Source of the DNA: Gnetum montanum
Taxonomy: Eukaryota > Streptophyta > Gnetopsida > Gnetales > Gnetaceae
Assembly: GCA_015680685.1 (NCBI GenBank)
Contig: MNCI01028301.1
Location: 78,726-142,725 of the forward strand
DNA: 64,000 bases
Direction: 5' to 3'
Part shown: one piece after another, positions 11,466-24,115 of the stretch
Numbering within the stretch: the first letter of the stretch is position 1
Layout: each line of letters starts with the position of its first letter
Notes under the pieces: generated by a model
Told to the model about the DNA's origin: nothing
Database searches by the model: none
The model's input: the letters and a program-made list of their open reading frames with translations, nothing else
Position numbers and translations under genes: made by a program

Positions 11466-12364
11466 TGATGAGAAGTGAGTATACCCTACACCCAACCATA
11501 TGAATCACTAGTGTTCACTTAATGATCTAGTCAAATTTCAAAGACTTTATGTTTCTAAGTACACTGGTTCTAGGAGGCAAAACTAATCGTTGCAATCCTT
11601 GTCTTCCCAGTTCCACTTGTGAAGTGTGAGTGTATGATTAAGTATAACTGAGGCATATGATTTTTATGATTTTGATCTTTAATGATTTAAGTCGCTTAAG
11701 AATAAGCATAAAGAATAAAGTGAATTAATGTTTAACTAATCTAATAACTAGCTATCACTTAACTAATCCTAACATAAGCATCCATTCCCACTTGTTGTAC
11801 ACATCCTAAACACATATAGCACTACTGGGTTACCAAAAATTAAGTGTTACTAGGATTACCAAGCATTAAATGTATGCTTGAAGCGGTCATACTTATGTTT
11901 ACTATTTAACCAATATTAATTAGTTAATTAAATACTTAAAAACATTAAGATAAATTTCATAAATATTAAATGCATAAGAAAATAATAAATCTAGTCCAAG
12001 TGCTACCAGGTTTATCAGAAAACCTCATCTTTATTATCGTCCACATTGAAGTGCTCAAGTATAATAGTGCTTGAATAAAGATTTGTACACTCTTTGACTC
12101 CTACATTTGAGCACTTAGAAAATACTCTAACTCTTAAATGGAAAAACTATAAGCATTTTCCTACAACTATGAAAATATTTCCATAAATGTAGTGGGTAGG
12201 TGCACATTTATAGGTGGAAATAGGGTTCCCCGTCAATGGGTACACATCAACAAGTCAAACCCTATGATGAAGGGATCATGTCGATGAGATCTCATTGATA
12301 GGATCACATTGATGAGATTTTGTTGATGGCATCCCATCAATGCAACCCAACAACTGACTCATCA
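11466..12364 (-). repeat. D 3' LTR
   Basis: Matches 22970-23853 end to end. On the plus strand it begins TGATGAG and ends GACTCATCA. It carries the D-type CATTGATG/CATCAATG palindrome array near 12240-12345, a TATA box and an AATAAA signal. Differences from the 5' LTR are mostly transitions. Confidence 0.85.
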
Positions 12365-12399
12365 TACCAATTGGATGTGCTTTTTGTTGATTTCTTTCT

Positions 12400-14521
12400 A
12401 CAATCCCACCTTGTCCTTGTAGTATTTCTTCATTCTTTCAAAATTTAGGACCTTAATCTTCCAAGTGGGAATCTCAATTGCAAATTTTTGGCATAAGATA
12501 TAAACATTCTTCTTGAAGAGGTTTTGATTTTCTACTGCTAATCTCCTCAATTCTACATTCACCCTGGCTAGCTACCCTTGTTGTTGATGGATAAATTTTG
12601 TCATCTACTACTTCTTCACATCAACATTCTACAAGTGATGGTTTTCCGCAATCATGATTTCATTCTCATAATGAGTTAGATTCAAGTCCTTTTGAATGTT
12701 ATGCATGAGGGCATTGGCCAAGGATTGGTCAAAGATAGTCATCTCCTTGGCATTTTCAACCTCTTTGAGATTTCTCTTAAGCTATTGGAAAGCTTCATCT
12801 CTTATGATCACTCAATTGAGAAACTTAGGATTAGCAAGGCAAGCTCTTAGATTGGCAACTTCTGCAACCAAGCATTGGTTTTTAGCCTTGGCTATTTTAA
12901 GTTTCCCCTCCATTATGATGCACTTGTTCCTTGCTTCTAGAAACTCTGATTAGGTTGTAGTGATGGTATCTTGAACATTAAAGACATTTGGAATCAGTTA
13001 CCTAGTTCCCCATCCAATACTTCTTCATGTTGGACTATTCTCAATCTATCATTGAGAGTTCCTGTAGATGTCTATACATCTCTAAGTTCAAAAACATCTG
13101 GTACATATGCCACATGCACATTGAGTGCTTTGGCCACTTTTTCAACAACCACTTCGGCTACCATTTTTTAATCATGGTGCTGCACCACTAGAATAATTTC
13201 CTCCTCACCCTCCTCCAAATGTACCAAAAAGGTAGCAACATTCCTAGATATGTCAAGGAATTGTTGCTATTGCTAGAGGGACACAATTATCTCTCAAGCA
13301 CTTGGATTTGACCTTACAAGAACTTGCATTCTTTGGGCTAAGAAAATTGGCATCCCACCTTCCATATGATTGATGGTTCAAGCTAATTTGTTAAGGTGGC
13401 TCATTGTTGGTCTGTACATAGATGGGTCACCATCACTCATTCCTACTTGTTGCTATTTCTATTATAAGAGCTGATATCAAAGTTTGTGCATGCACTCAAT
13501 GGAAGTGTAGGTCTTTGACATTCTTTTAGGAGTAAGTGATAGAGGTGATGGTTATTGCTCCTCTTCTTGAATCACTTTTGTAGGCACTTTGTCCTTCATC
13601 ATTTCTACCAAGAGGCAGCTGGTGCATCTTGGCTGGTGTTGTTTGTGTAGCATGCTATGCCTCTCCTCTTGCTTAATTTTTTGATGAGGTATGGAAAGGG
13701 AAGTATCTTTCTTTCATGTTTGTTCTCCCTAAATCACATTTCTATCTCAAAATGGATTAACTGTGGAAGGTTGATTGGGAATCTCTTACTTAGAGTAGTA
13801 CATGCACAAGTAGAGAAGGTTGTGACTTTGCTTACCCTCATTGTTGGATTAAGGTGAAATGAAACAATCTTAAAGTATGCATGTTCTATCATGGTGAGTG
13901 CACCAAACTACTTGTGATCAACTTCATAGCACTGCTACATCCATACTTTCTTGACACCAAGATCTACCTGCATTGGAATTTCAATAAGAGTGGCCCTAGT
14001 CTCAAGCAACCCAAGAGCCTTTGAAATTACTTTCACCAAGTAGGACATAGCAATGTCCTTGATTTTAACTATTGAACTGGCTTGCCTATTGTTCCAAAAG
14101 AGGTAGGTCTCTTCCATGTACCACTCCTCATTAGAATTGATGATGGGTCACATGGAAGAGTTTTGCAATTATTTCTTGACTTCTGGAGGAGCGAACTCCA
14201 AGAAAGATCTAAAGTTTAACTCTTGAAGCATAGATTTCTAAACCTCTGTATATTTAATTTGATAAGATAAGCCTCCTTTAGGGTGACCTCAAGGCTTGGT
14301 CTTGGTCCTAGTGCCTCATATTGATGTGATTGTTCAATTGCAATTGCCTCTTCAAGAATTTTCCTAACATATTCAACTTTGGGCTTCTCTCGAAGAGGTC
14401 CCATTACATGGGTTTCTATTGCCTACTCCTGGGACTATTCTTGGCCCCTTCCTATTCTCAACCATTTGTCCCTTGGTTGGGGTGATCCTCCTTCTTGCAT
14501 GTGCTTTCCTTTGGGTGTCAT
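12400..14521 (-). pseudogene. D extra ORF after pol: coiled-coil protein, truncated
   Basis: The ORF starts at the minus-strand ATG at 14521, directly after CACAG, and runs toward the 3' LTR with frameshifts and stops. It opens M-T-P-K, then a KWLRIGRG-like basic patch. Near 14100 it has EEWYMEETYLFW, and near 12560-12430 a heptad-rich segment with RVNVELRRLAVENQN and AIEIPTW. The same blocks in the same order occur in element E's ORF. The D copy ends close to the LTR and lacks roughly the last 230 codons present in E. Position matches the env-like ORF of Athila elements, but I see no signal peptide or membrane anchor; long coiled coils dominate. Function unknown. Confidence 0.65.
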
Positions 14522-14535
14522 CTGTGGTTAGAACA
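14519..14535 (-). promoter_or_regulatory. Candidate 3' splice site before D extra ORF
   Basis: The minus strand reads TTCTAACCACAG directly before the ATG at 14521: a CTAAC branch-point-like motif and a CAG acceptor. A good donor-like AAAGGTAAGC lies upstream near 14812, which would define an intron of about 290 nt. Element E has the same arrangement at its ORF. Confidence 0.5.
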
Positions 14536-16590
14536 TAACCAAGGATTAGCGTATAATGTGTAACTTATAGCATTTAAGTACTTTATCTTATCAGGTAGTT
14601 ACACTTAGGCTAATTTTTAACCATGGAAGATTAATTATTTTAACATCATTTTAATTTTATTTAGTTTAGAATGTCACTAGAGTTTGTTCAAAGGATTTAA
14701 CATTCATAAATTGATGTTTGAACGTTAACTTATAAGTTAAACCTTTGTCGGATTAGAAAAATTTTTAAAAATTTTCCATCAAAGACCTAAGGTTTGTGGC
14801 CCCCACAACAAAGAGCTTACCTTTAGTAGCTGTAGGACTAAAATATGAAGTTAATCAGACAAACAATTAGGAAGTTATGGCTCTTAGAAGGTTCTAGGCT
14901 CTAAAAAGTTCAAAAACTTCCCCCTTGTTTATGCACAAATGTGAAAAATTACTAATTGTCAACACATATTTATAGGATTTTCGCATCACATCGACAAGAT
15001 CCCATCAATGAGGTCTCATTTACATGTCCCCTCCATTGACAAAGCCTACAGAGAAAATTTTTTCACAATTAAAAATCTGAGTATGAAGTTAGGGTCCTTA
15101 AAGAGCTAGAAAAGCCGTGAACATGATGAAATGCTTGAAGAGGGCTTGATTATTCACAAAAATTGGAGAATGAGATTTTGTTGAAAAAATTCCATTAAGA
15201 AGCACACAGTTGGATGTAATCGATGGGGAATGTAGATTGATTCGATTGTGAAAATGCCTAAGGATAAGAAAATTAATTACCTGAACTAAGAGATAAGTAA
15301 GTGGATCCTCCCCATAGCTAGATCTTGTCCTTTTTGCCCTTGCATATCCTCAAACCAAGGAGTCCAAGGACCCTATAGTTGATTAATGGTTATGAAAAGT
15401 TAAGGACCTAATCCTGGAAGAATCTACCTAGAATTTCAATACATCAAACTCAAACATTGAATAAGACATGGAAAACTAGCAGTGAGGTGAATTATGAAAA
15501 GCATTGGTGGATGAGAGGAGAGTGGAATGGAGTTCCATCTCATAGTAACATGAAGTACCTTGTGGATTTTGTAATTAAATGACCTGATAAAGTCCATCTT
15601 TAATCTAGATCAAAACCACCCATATTCAATGACTTCGCATCAATACTCTAAGACCTTCCCACCCCCTCAACACACAAGAATGCCCCCACAAATTAAATAT
15701 CATTCCTTATTGAGAAGAAAAGAGAAGAAAGAAGTGAGAAAGGGCCTTAGTTATAGGGGACCTTTAGGCATGGGTAACATATCTTTCTAGTCCCCTAACC
15801 AGAGCTTGTAGCCTATTATTTTATCTACGGGATGTGCTTTGAATTCCCATCATTTTTTTGGATTTTATATTTTTATGAATGTTTGGATGGAAACCACATG
15901 ATGCAAAGACTTTAGCTTCTTATTATTGGTCAATAGTGAAATGGTAAGAAATCCATGAAAACATTCATGCACCTAAGAGAATAGAAAAGTACAAAGAGCA
16001 TCGAGTCCCCTTGAAGTCACGTCCTTGTCATTCCATTTAATCTTTACCAAGTTTGAAAACTACCAAGGTCATAAGTTCATTAAATTTTCATTAAGAAAGG
16101 AGACCTCATATTTCCAAAACAAGGAAGATCATAGAGTGTTGTGGATGAGTGGATGACATGGACTCACTACCTACTCCATGAAAAAGAAACTTTATCCTTG
16201 TTATCAATATCAAAACTCAAAGAGAGAAACCAAACATTAGCAATCAAAAACATTAAGTACAAACCACCATTAGCAAATAGCTATAGCATCACTATGTCTT
16301 GTTGGAAATAAAGAAAAATAAAGTAATTTATTAGAAAACATAAGAAAAATACATACAGAAAAATAAAGTAAAATATAAAAGGAATTGTAAAATATCCAAC
16401 AAAGATAAAACGTACTAACAATGTTGTAAAACAAAAAATGGTGTAAAATAAAAAGTGTAAAACTAAAAAAAGTATAAAAGTTGAGGAGCCATTTATATAA
16501 TTAGCATGGATGGCCATCTTCTCTATGACTAAGTTGGAAGAAGGATATCCAAAAAATTGACCATGGCTATCCATCCAATGAGGTGTTGCT
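14536..16590 (-). other. D post-pol spacer with conserved blocks
   Basis: About 2 kb between integrase and the extra ORF without an open frame of its own. It holds blocks shared with the spacers of A, C and E: GTGACTTCAAGGGGACT near 16003-16020, GGGAATTCAAAGCACA near 15840, and ATGTTACCCATGCCTAAAGG near 15765. The order of blocks is kept. The internal promoter and leader occupy its last part. Confidence 0.65.
14966..15042 (-). promoter_or_regulatory. D internal promoter: palindrome array plus TATA
   Basis: On the plus strand the cores start at 14989 (CATCGACA), 15003 (CATCAATG), 15017 (CATTTACA, decayed) and 15034 (CATTGACA), with steps of 14, 14 and 17 bp. Just downstream in the minus sense is CTATAAATATG at 14966-14975. 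The cores and spacing match D's own LTR array. It lies about 450 bp upstream of the extra ORF. The adjoining GGAGGGGACATG is shared with the corresponding site in element E. Confidence 0.65.
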
Positions 16591-19500
16591 AGTGCTAGCT
16601 CTTTTGGGCTCATGGAAAAGGTTTGACTTATTACTTGTTGATGCACGATATCTTATTTGGGCTTTCAAGTTTGTAGATCAACATGACCCCATAAGGAAAG
16701 GTTTCATAAATGATGTAAGGCCCTTCCCACAATGCTTGAAACTTAGTCTTTTGAGGTATATGTGTGGGATTCTAGTAAAGAACCTTGTCTCCAGGGTGGA
16801 ATTTTACCTTCCTTATTTTGAGGTCATGGCATTGTTTACTGAATGCCTTGTGTACTTCATTCAAGGACAAGGCCACCAATCTATTCTCATATATCATGTT
16901 AATGTTGATCAGTCTTTCTTTCTGTGCTAGGCTAAGGTCAAGGTCAAGGTCAAGGTCATAGGCTATTGAAAGTATGCATAGCTCAAACTGAATAGGAAGA
17001 GTTGGCAATTTTTTGTACACCAGCTCATAAGGAGAATAGCCTATAGGAAGTTTCCATATTGTGAGGTAGGACTAAAGAACATTGTTAAGTTTTGTGCTCT
17101 AATCTCTCATATATTTGCCAATTGTTCTCATTAAGATCTTATTGATCTCCCTATTTGTAACCTTAGCTTGATGATTGGCTTCAGGGTGATAGGGTGTTGT
17201 TAATTTATGTTCTACCCCCAAGTGTTGCATGAGCTTTTGAAAGGTGATGCCTATAAAATGAGCATCATTATCAAAAATTAGTGCATGTGGCACCCCAAAC
17301 CTACTTACAACATTTTTTTATACAAACCAAGTAGCTATGTAAGATGTATAGGTGGTGACGGTTGCTACTTCTACCCATTTCATACAATAGTCAACAACAA
17401 CTATGATGTATGCCTTTCCATTTAACATGGCTATGATGGAATTCATGAAGTCAATGCCTGAGATGTTAAAGAATTCTAGTGGTTGGATCCACTGCTAAGA
17501 TCCCTCCTTTTGAATGGTTATCCCACCATCATGTTGACAGCAATTACAAGAGCAGACAAAGAGATGAGCATCCCTGAAGAGTATTGGCCAATAATACCCT
17601 ACCATCAAGATCTTAATGATTATGCATTTCCTAGCATAGTGGACCCCACAAGGACCCTCATGAGCATCCTAGAGGACACACAGATGGTTAGAATTAGGTA
17701 CACACCAATGAACCATGCCATTGATGCACACTTTGTAAAGATGTCCATTAATCTTCATGAAGCATTTGGCCTAATGAAGAAACTGTTATTTCTTCCTATG
17801 GTCTAACTCTTGTGGCATCTCCTGAGTGAGAAGATAAGTGAGGATGTCATCATACCATGTAGGTTCATTGGGCACTTTTTTATTTATCTCATCAACAAAG
17901 AGGAGTTCATCAAGAAACTAATTAGAAAGTAGGCTCTCCTTCTCTTTGTTTTTCCATCGCAACGGAGACAAGTGGTCAACAACCACATTCTTAGTTCCCT
18001 TTCAATCTACCATTGTGAGATTGAATTCCTACAAGATTACAAGCCATTATATGACATGGGGGATCACCATCAATTTGTTCATCAGGAAGCTAATTACACT
18101 ATGGTCCATGTGCACCAATACCTTGTACCTAAGCACATAGTTCCTAAATTTTTCCAAGGAATACACAACCGCCATTAGTTCTTTCTCCATTGTGGTGTAG
18201 TTTAGCTATGCATCCACAATGCTTTGGCTCACGTAGTGAATATAGTATGGATGTTTTTGATCATCCAACTATATGAGAACAACTTCCAATGCATATTTTG
18301 ATGCATCCATCATGATGTGGAATGGTTTGGATTAGTTAGGTACTCATAGAATTGGAGTTTCTACAAGCTTCTACTTGAGCTTCTAGAATGTCATTTTGCA
18401 TTCCCCAGTCCATACAAATAGAGCATCTTTCTTTGTTAGCTCCACTAATGGTTTAGTGATCTTAGAGAAATTATCTATGAATTGTTGATAGTAGCTAGTG
18501 TGGCCAAGGAATGACAAGACATCTTTGACAGTTTTTGGCTAATGTGTAATTCCTTGGATGATCCTTATTTCTTCAAGGTCCACCTTAGTCCCTACTTGTG
18601 AGATTTTATGCCCCAACACAATTCCCTCTTGGACCATCAGGTGGCTCTTTTGCCAATTGAGCTAAAGATTATTCTCCACACACCTTTCAAGCACTTGCTT
18701 AAGATAGTCCAAGTCTTACTCAAATGTATGCCCATAGGTGGAAAATTCATCCATGAAGACTTCCATTCTACTATCGATCTGCTATTAAAAAATTCTATGC
18801 ACAAGGCATTGGAATGTTGTAAGAGAATTGCATAGAACAAAAGGCATCTTTCTGTATGCAAAAGTCCCCCAAGGACTTATGAATGTAGTTTATGTAATTT
18901 GAATTTGGTTATAGCCACTATAATCATCTAGAAAGTTGTAGTAGCAATACCCAAAGATAGTGTCCAACATATAGTTCACAAATGACAATGGGAAATGATC
19001 TTTGTACATCACCATGTTCAATAGCCTGAAGTCAATACAGACCTTGCACTTTCCACCTTTCTTTGGCATGATCATAAGTGGGCTAACCCACTCCCTACCT
19101 GCAATGGAATAGATGAGCCCCACCTTGAGGAGTTATTTAAAACCTCCTTAATGATCTACTTTAATTTGGGATTCAACCACTGCTACAACTACCTCTTTGG
19201 CTTTATGGAAGGATCAATATAGATGCAATGCTAGCATATCCTAGGATCAATCCTAATAAGTTCAGGATATAACCAAGTAAAGACTTTTGGCCATTTTTTG
19301 TCCACCTTCAACAACATCTCTTTTGTTTAGGAGCAAGATTGGTATTGATTATTACTAGCTTGCCATGTTTCATGAAAGCATATTCCATGTCAGTAGGTAT
19401 AATTTTCAACTCTAAGGGATCCTATTTAAAACTTTTAGGGATTTCCAACTCTTCCCAATTAGTATCATCAGGTTCATCATCAAAAAGTTGACAATGAACT

Positions 19501-22500
19501 CGCTCCAATTCATCCATGCCTTCAGCATCGGCACTCATTAAGTTCTCAAAAGTGTGCTACTTTCAAGATTAGCTGTTAGCCACTGGGTGCCCTCCTACTT
19601 TGTGGCTACTACATATAAGTACCATTGAATTTCAATCTCATCTACACATTTTCTGCATGCTGTGATGGATGTACTATTTATGGATCATAATTTCTGCACA
19701 CAGTTGCACCTTGTATCATTGTACATGATGCATGGAACTCTCTTCTTCTCGATCTTTCCAAATTCATTTTCCTTGGAAATCGCTAAGGAAAGGTCTCTAA
19801 TGCCCAATCGTGCATCAATAATACTTAGCCAAGCCCTTCCGATGATGATTGGAAAGTTTCCCTTACAATTATCAACTCAGATAACTAGGAAATCAGCAAG
19901 ATAGGACCACCCATAGATGGTGGTCATAATGTCCTTTACTAGTTCCAAGGGAATAGTGATGGACTAGTCTACCAACTCAAAACAAATGCTCCATCCACAA
20001 ATGATGGTCACAATGTCCTCCACTAATTCCAAGGGAATAGTGATGGATTGGTCTACCAACTTAAGATAAATGTTACTCTTCTTGAGTGGAGGTAGATTAT
20101 AGGCTTTGTACATCTCATGAGAAATCAGATTAACACTAGAACCTGAATTAAGAAGAGCCTTGCATGGCTCATTCTTAGAAATTTGCAAATAGATTAAGGA
20201 ACTCTCAAGATCAGATCTTTTCCTAAGAAGGTGACCAGCTTTTATCCAATCAGTTACCACATAGGTTAACATGATAGTATGAACCTTGGGAGGCATTTGG
20301 TTTAAAGGGAAAAATAATGAAGTGGATGTAAAGGATGAGGGAGAAGTAGAGCTATCAACAAAATATTTCTATGAGGGCTTTGTAGGACTATTAGTTTGAA
20401 AGAATGGTCTTTCTTGGGATTTGATTTTCAAACCACTCAACTAAGGAGCCAACTGTAAGTTAACAGCCATGGTAGCATTTTGTTACTACGGTTGGGCTAG
20501 AATTTCATCTTGCATTAATAGAGAAAGTGGTAATTGAGTTGAGGGTGGAGGAACATGTGCAAAAAAATGAAAAGGATAATGCAGAAATGTGGATTCCCCT
20601 CTTGGAGATTGTGCTCTCTAGAACTCAAGAGGGTAGTAGTGATGCTAAAATGAGGTGTGACTAGAAGAGTCAAACAGAGAAATGGATTGTTGAACATAGT
20701 ACCCATATGGATTAAGATGCTGGTAAGGGTACTACTACCTTGGTGGTGGCATTCCCCATGACTGTGGGTGCTGCCACTAATAATATTGCTCATAAGGTTG
20801 TGGTGGAGCTCCACTTGGATAATAGGCTTCTTATTAGTGGAGCTACCTTAGGTTGCCTTGCAAATAAGGCAACCTTTTGGGTGCTTGACTTTTTGCCAAT
20901 CTAGGATTTAGGGCATACATCCTAGACTCCTACAAGTGTCACAAAATAGGTCAACATCCCTTAGGATGTTCATATTGGTATATGTCACATCCACCATCAT
21001 CATCTATTTCAGATTCCAAAACCTCCTCTATTACAACAACCTTGCTTTTACCCCTTTGGTGGACATGTTCAGCTTTCTACCTTCTCCTGTGATCATGATC
21101 ACTACTTTGCTCTTTGGATTCCTCTACTATTTTTAAAGCAATTTGAAACTTTTCATCTAAAGAATTCCACATTTTTTCTACCTTGGCCAAAATTTTGAAA
21201 ACATATTTCTAAATCGGTAAAGCCTTTCATTGCATCACCTTATCAAGTGGTGTCTCCTCCTCATTGTCACAAAATTGGACTTACCTTTTACTAATGGAAG
21301 GATCCTAATTGTACTTCTTAACACTTTTCCTTTTTCTCAACTCTCCTTCTTCCTTGGCAACTTGCTCTATCAGCCTTTGAATCTGATGGGCCCTTAATTC
21401 TAAAAGTCTCCCTTGGGCATAGACCCCAAGAGTTCTTATTTCTTTGTAGAGCCTATCTATGATATGGCAAAGCTACTTCCTTTGAGAATAACCATGGCTA
21501 GGACATCAATGCAAAAGTGAATAGTACTTGCCCATGACTATGTCTAAGGGTTTATGTATTTCTTGTTTCCAACCTTGGATCTACTTTCTCAAGTTGGACA
21601 CTGGGAAGTATGTTTGATATTATCATTGAAGATATCAAGCATCATACTCCATCTTCATATTGATTCTAGCTCCAAGGATCGATACCAACTTTTAGCTTCT
21701 TTTATGAGTGTCCTTGGGAATAGCTTTAATTTTTGCCACTCGTTTTTCTACATTTTGTAAGGCACAAGCATTGTGAAAGGCTTGAAGATGATTTTGTAGA
21801 TCTAAGTTATATCCCCCTTTGATCTTGGGAACATTTTTCATATCCAACTATTTGATTCTGCTATCTTTCACATGCCTTGTCAAAATTCTCACTACCTCTA
21901 TGATATTTACCATATTTTGAGTTGCAAGCAAAGGCTCATCATAGTCATAGACTCTATAATGACCATAATGCCTATGATGCCCTCTACTATCCCTTCTTTC
22001 ATGATGGTGGACCTCCCTTGATTGCCCATGTCCCTAATCTCAACTACTTTGGTAGGCCCTACGATCATCTCTCTCCCATCAATCACCTCCTGTCCTTTGT
22101 AGCTTTGGTCAGGGTTAGAAGAGGAAGAAAAGGATGACAAAGATGAAGAGGAAGAAGGACTAGCACCATCATGATACCTGCCACCTCCTCTTTGATGGTC
22201 ATGACCACGATCATCATCATGATGCCTATCCTTGTTACTACCATGACTTCCACCTTTGGATTCCCCATGGTCATGGGATCCATTCTTACCTGAACTAGGA
22301 TTTTTTACAATGGACTGTAAGTTTTGGTTTAAGATCCCTTTGTCGAAATCAAAGGGAGGAGAGTTAATGAAATGAGAACCCCTAGAGAAGGAATCCTCAC
22401 TATCTTTTTGGCCTAGCAGGAACAAGGGGTTATTGAACCATTTTCCCTTCATACCTTCATAGCACTTCCCCTATGGCTAATCAATTTTACATTATGCTTC

Positions 22501-22818
22501 AATGGAATGGTAATCCTTGGAGTCATGGTCCTACATAACATATTTAGAATGGAGTCCTTGGATACCTAACCTCATAAGATTTTGTTGGAGCATCACAAGA
22601 ACTGATTGATTGAGGAGCAACACAATGTTGCCCTCCATGTCCCTCCACCACATCTATTCATCCTAATGTAGGATGAAGATGAAGTCAAGCACATACTCAT
22701 CAAGATGAATATATAGCACTTAGCAATGTTGGGGAACTAGTTGATTTAATCATTCATTCCTTCGATTGGATGTGTGTTCAAATTTCAAGGAAGAATCATC
22801 CCTATGAGAACAAGACAT
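16590..22818 (-). pseudogene. D Gag-Pol polyprotein (decayed)
   Basis: Starts at the minus-strand ATG at 22818 (MSCS...), homologous to the gag starts of A and C. A long Gag with a His/Asp/Gly/Ser-rich segment (about 22290-22080) precedes the protease near 20150, which reads LLNSGSS, so the catalytic aspartate is changed to asparagine. RT follows (CIDFRLLN near 19050; FMDEF near 18750 where the family has FxDD), then RNase H and integrase (about 17800-16650, with DNDAHF in place of SDNGTHF). The C-terminal segment contains an expanded (Asp-Leu)4 run. The protein would have supplied capsid, protease, reverse transcription and integration. Active-site changes and many stops make it inactive. 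Confidence 0.82.
16932..16958 (+). repeat. Hexanucleotide repeat inside D integrase
   Basis: Four tandem AAGGTC-like units (plus strand) encode an Asp-Leu repeat on the minus strand. The homologous place in element C has a shorter Asp-Leu-Asn-Leu run, so this is a local expansion in D. Confidence 0.7.
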
Positions 22819-22949
22819 TTTGGAATAAAAGAAAATACCAGTGTGCTTTTTATAATCATTATTATTAGAATGATTTGGACTTTAAGGTTCGATCCAAAAA
22901 TGTTGAATAATTTTCACTAAGTCCTAGATAGCACACATAGCTAACAAAA

Positions 22950-22969
22950 GTCCCCACCAATAGTGCCAA
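22950..22969 (-). other. D primer-binding site (tRNA-Asp)
   Basis: Directly after the 5' LTR the minus strand reads TTGGCACTATTGGTGGGGAC. The complement of the plant tRNA-Asp 3' end is TGGCGCCGTTGCCGGGGA; the match is clear, with differences mostly at former CpG or C positions. Confidence 0.75.
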
Positions 22970-23853
22970 TAATGAACAGCGAGTAAACCCTATGCCCAAT
23001 CATAAGAATCACTAGCGTTCACTCAATGATTCAGTTGAATTCCAAAGACTTTAGGTTTCTAAGTACACTAGTTCTAAGAGGTGAAACTAACCATTACAAT
23101 TGTTGTCTTCCTAGTTCCACTTATGTAGTGTGATTGTATGGTTAAGTGTAACTGAGACATATGATTTTTATCATTTTTATCTTTTATGGTTTAAGTTTCC
23201 TAAGAATGAGAATAAAGAAAAAAGTGCATTAATGTTTAACTAATCTAATAACTAGCTATCACTTAACTAATCTTAACATAAGCATATGTTCCCACTTGTT
23301 ATACACATCCTGAACACGTATAGTGCTACTAAGTTACCAAATGTTAAGCGTTACTGAGATTACCAAGCATTAAATGTATGCTCAAAGTGGTCGTACTTAT
23401 GTTTACTATTTAACTAATATTAATTACTTACTTAATTACTTAAAACATTAAGGTAAATTTCTTAAATATTAAATGCATAAGAAAATAATTAATCTATTCC
23501 AAGTGTTGCAAGGTTTATCAGAAAAGCTTGTCTTTATTATCATCCACACTGAAGTGCTCAAGTAAAAAAGTACTCGAATAAACATCCATAAACTCTTTGA
23601 CTCCTACTACAGGCACTCAAAAAATATTCTAACTTTCAAATGGAAAAACTACAAGTGCTTTACTACAACTATGAAAAGATTACCATAAATGTAGTAGGTA
23701 GGTGCATATTTATAGGTGGAAACAGGGTGCTCTATCAAAGGGGAACACATCAATGAGCCAAATCCTATGTCAACGGAATGACATCAATGAGATCTCATTG
23801 ATGGGATCATGTTGATGACATCTTGTTGACGTAGCCCAGCAACTAAGTCATCA
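22970..23853 (-). repeat. D 5' LTR
   Basis: 884 bp, minus strand beginning TGATGACTTAGTTGC. It contains the palindrome array (23733-23831), a TATA box (minus CTATAAATATGC at about 23703-23714) and an AATAAAGAC poly(A) signal that can pair with an upstream GTTTATT. Confidence 0.85.
23733..23831 (-). promoter_or_regulatory. D-type palindrome array in U3
   Basis: Plus-strand octamers related to CATCGATG (CATCAATG, CATTGATG, TGTTGATG, TGTCAACG and others) start at 23733, 23748, 23768, 23782, 23796, 23810 and 23824, giving steps of 15, 20, 14, 14, 14 and 14 bp. CATTGATG and CATCAATG are the two deamination products of CATCGATG. It ends about 20 bp before the TATA box. Confidence 0.75.
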
Positions 23854-23858
23854 TTAAT

Positions 23859-24115
23859 GATCAAAAGGAATTCTAGTAAGATGGCAAATCCATAGCCAAT
23901 GATTCCTTGGAAAGGAGTTACATCATTAAGGTTCCAAAATTACAATAATATTCCTAAGGTAATTTACAAATATTTTCCTAAGCCTTTTATTCCTAGAAAA
24001 GCTTACTTGCGAAAGAATACATTCACCTATTTGAGTTGGCTTTATCTCATGCAAATATTCAACACTAAGACCAAGCTTGTAGGTTGTTCGTAGAAAATTT
24101 AAAGGATATGGCTCA
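23859..24115 (+). pseudogene. B Gag middle piece between D and A
   Basis: This 257-bp stretch is B sequence left between two insertions. Its last codons read LFVENLKDMA and join across element A to QI-YSNLPSNNITSW at 32411, the typical Gag core helix with NLP and SW motifs. That continuity is good evidence that A is an insertion into gag. Confidence 0.65.

Larger units (their letters stand above)
11466..23853 (-). mobile_element. Element D: 12.4-kb Athila-like retrotransposon with extra ORF
   Basis: A complete minus-strand element of 12,388 bp: 5' LTR 22970-23853, primer-binding site, gag-pol from 22818 to about 16590, a 2-kb spacer, an internal promoter, an extra ORF from 14521 and the 3' LTR 11466-12364. 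It is flanked by TTAAC (11461-11465) and TTAAT (23854-23858), a 5-bp target duplication with one transition. It sits in the gag region of element B. tRNA-Asp priming, one long gag-pol and a late extra ORF point to the Athila lineage of Ty3/Gypsy. Confidence 0.88.

Noticed and set aside
14216-14404. Independent host gene at the D extra ORF
   Set aside because: It lies within D's LTRs, on D's strand, and is homologous to the ORF in E at the same position.
16281-16646. A membrane protein gene on the minus strand
   Set aside because: The hydrophobic frame is AT-rich non-coding spacer just after D integrase; its Phe/Ile content comes from A/T runs, and the relatives do not conserve it.
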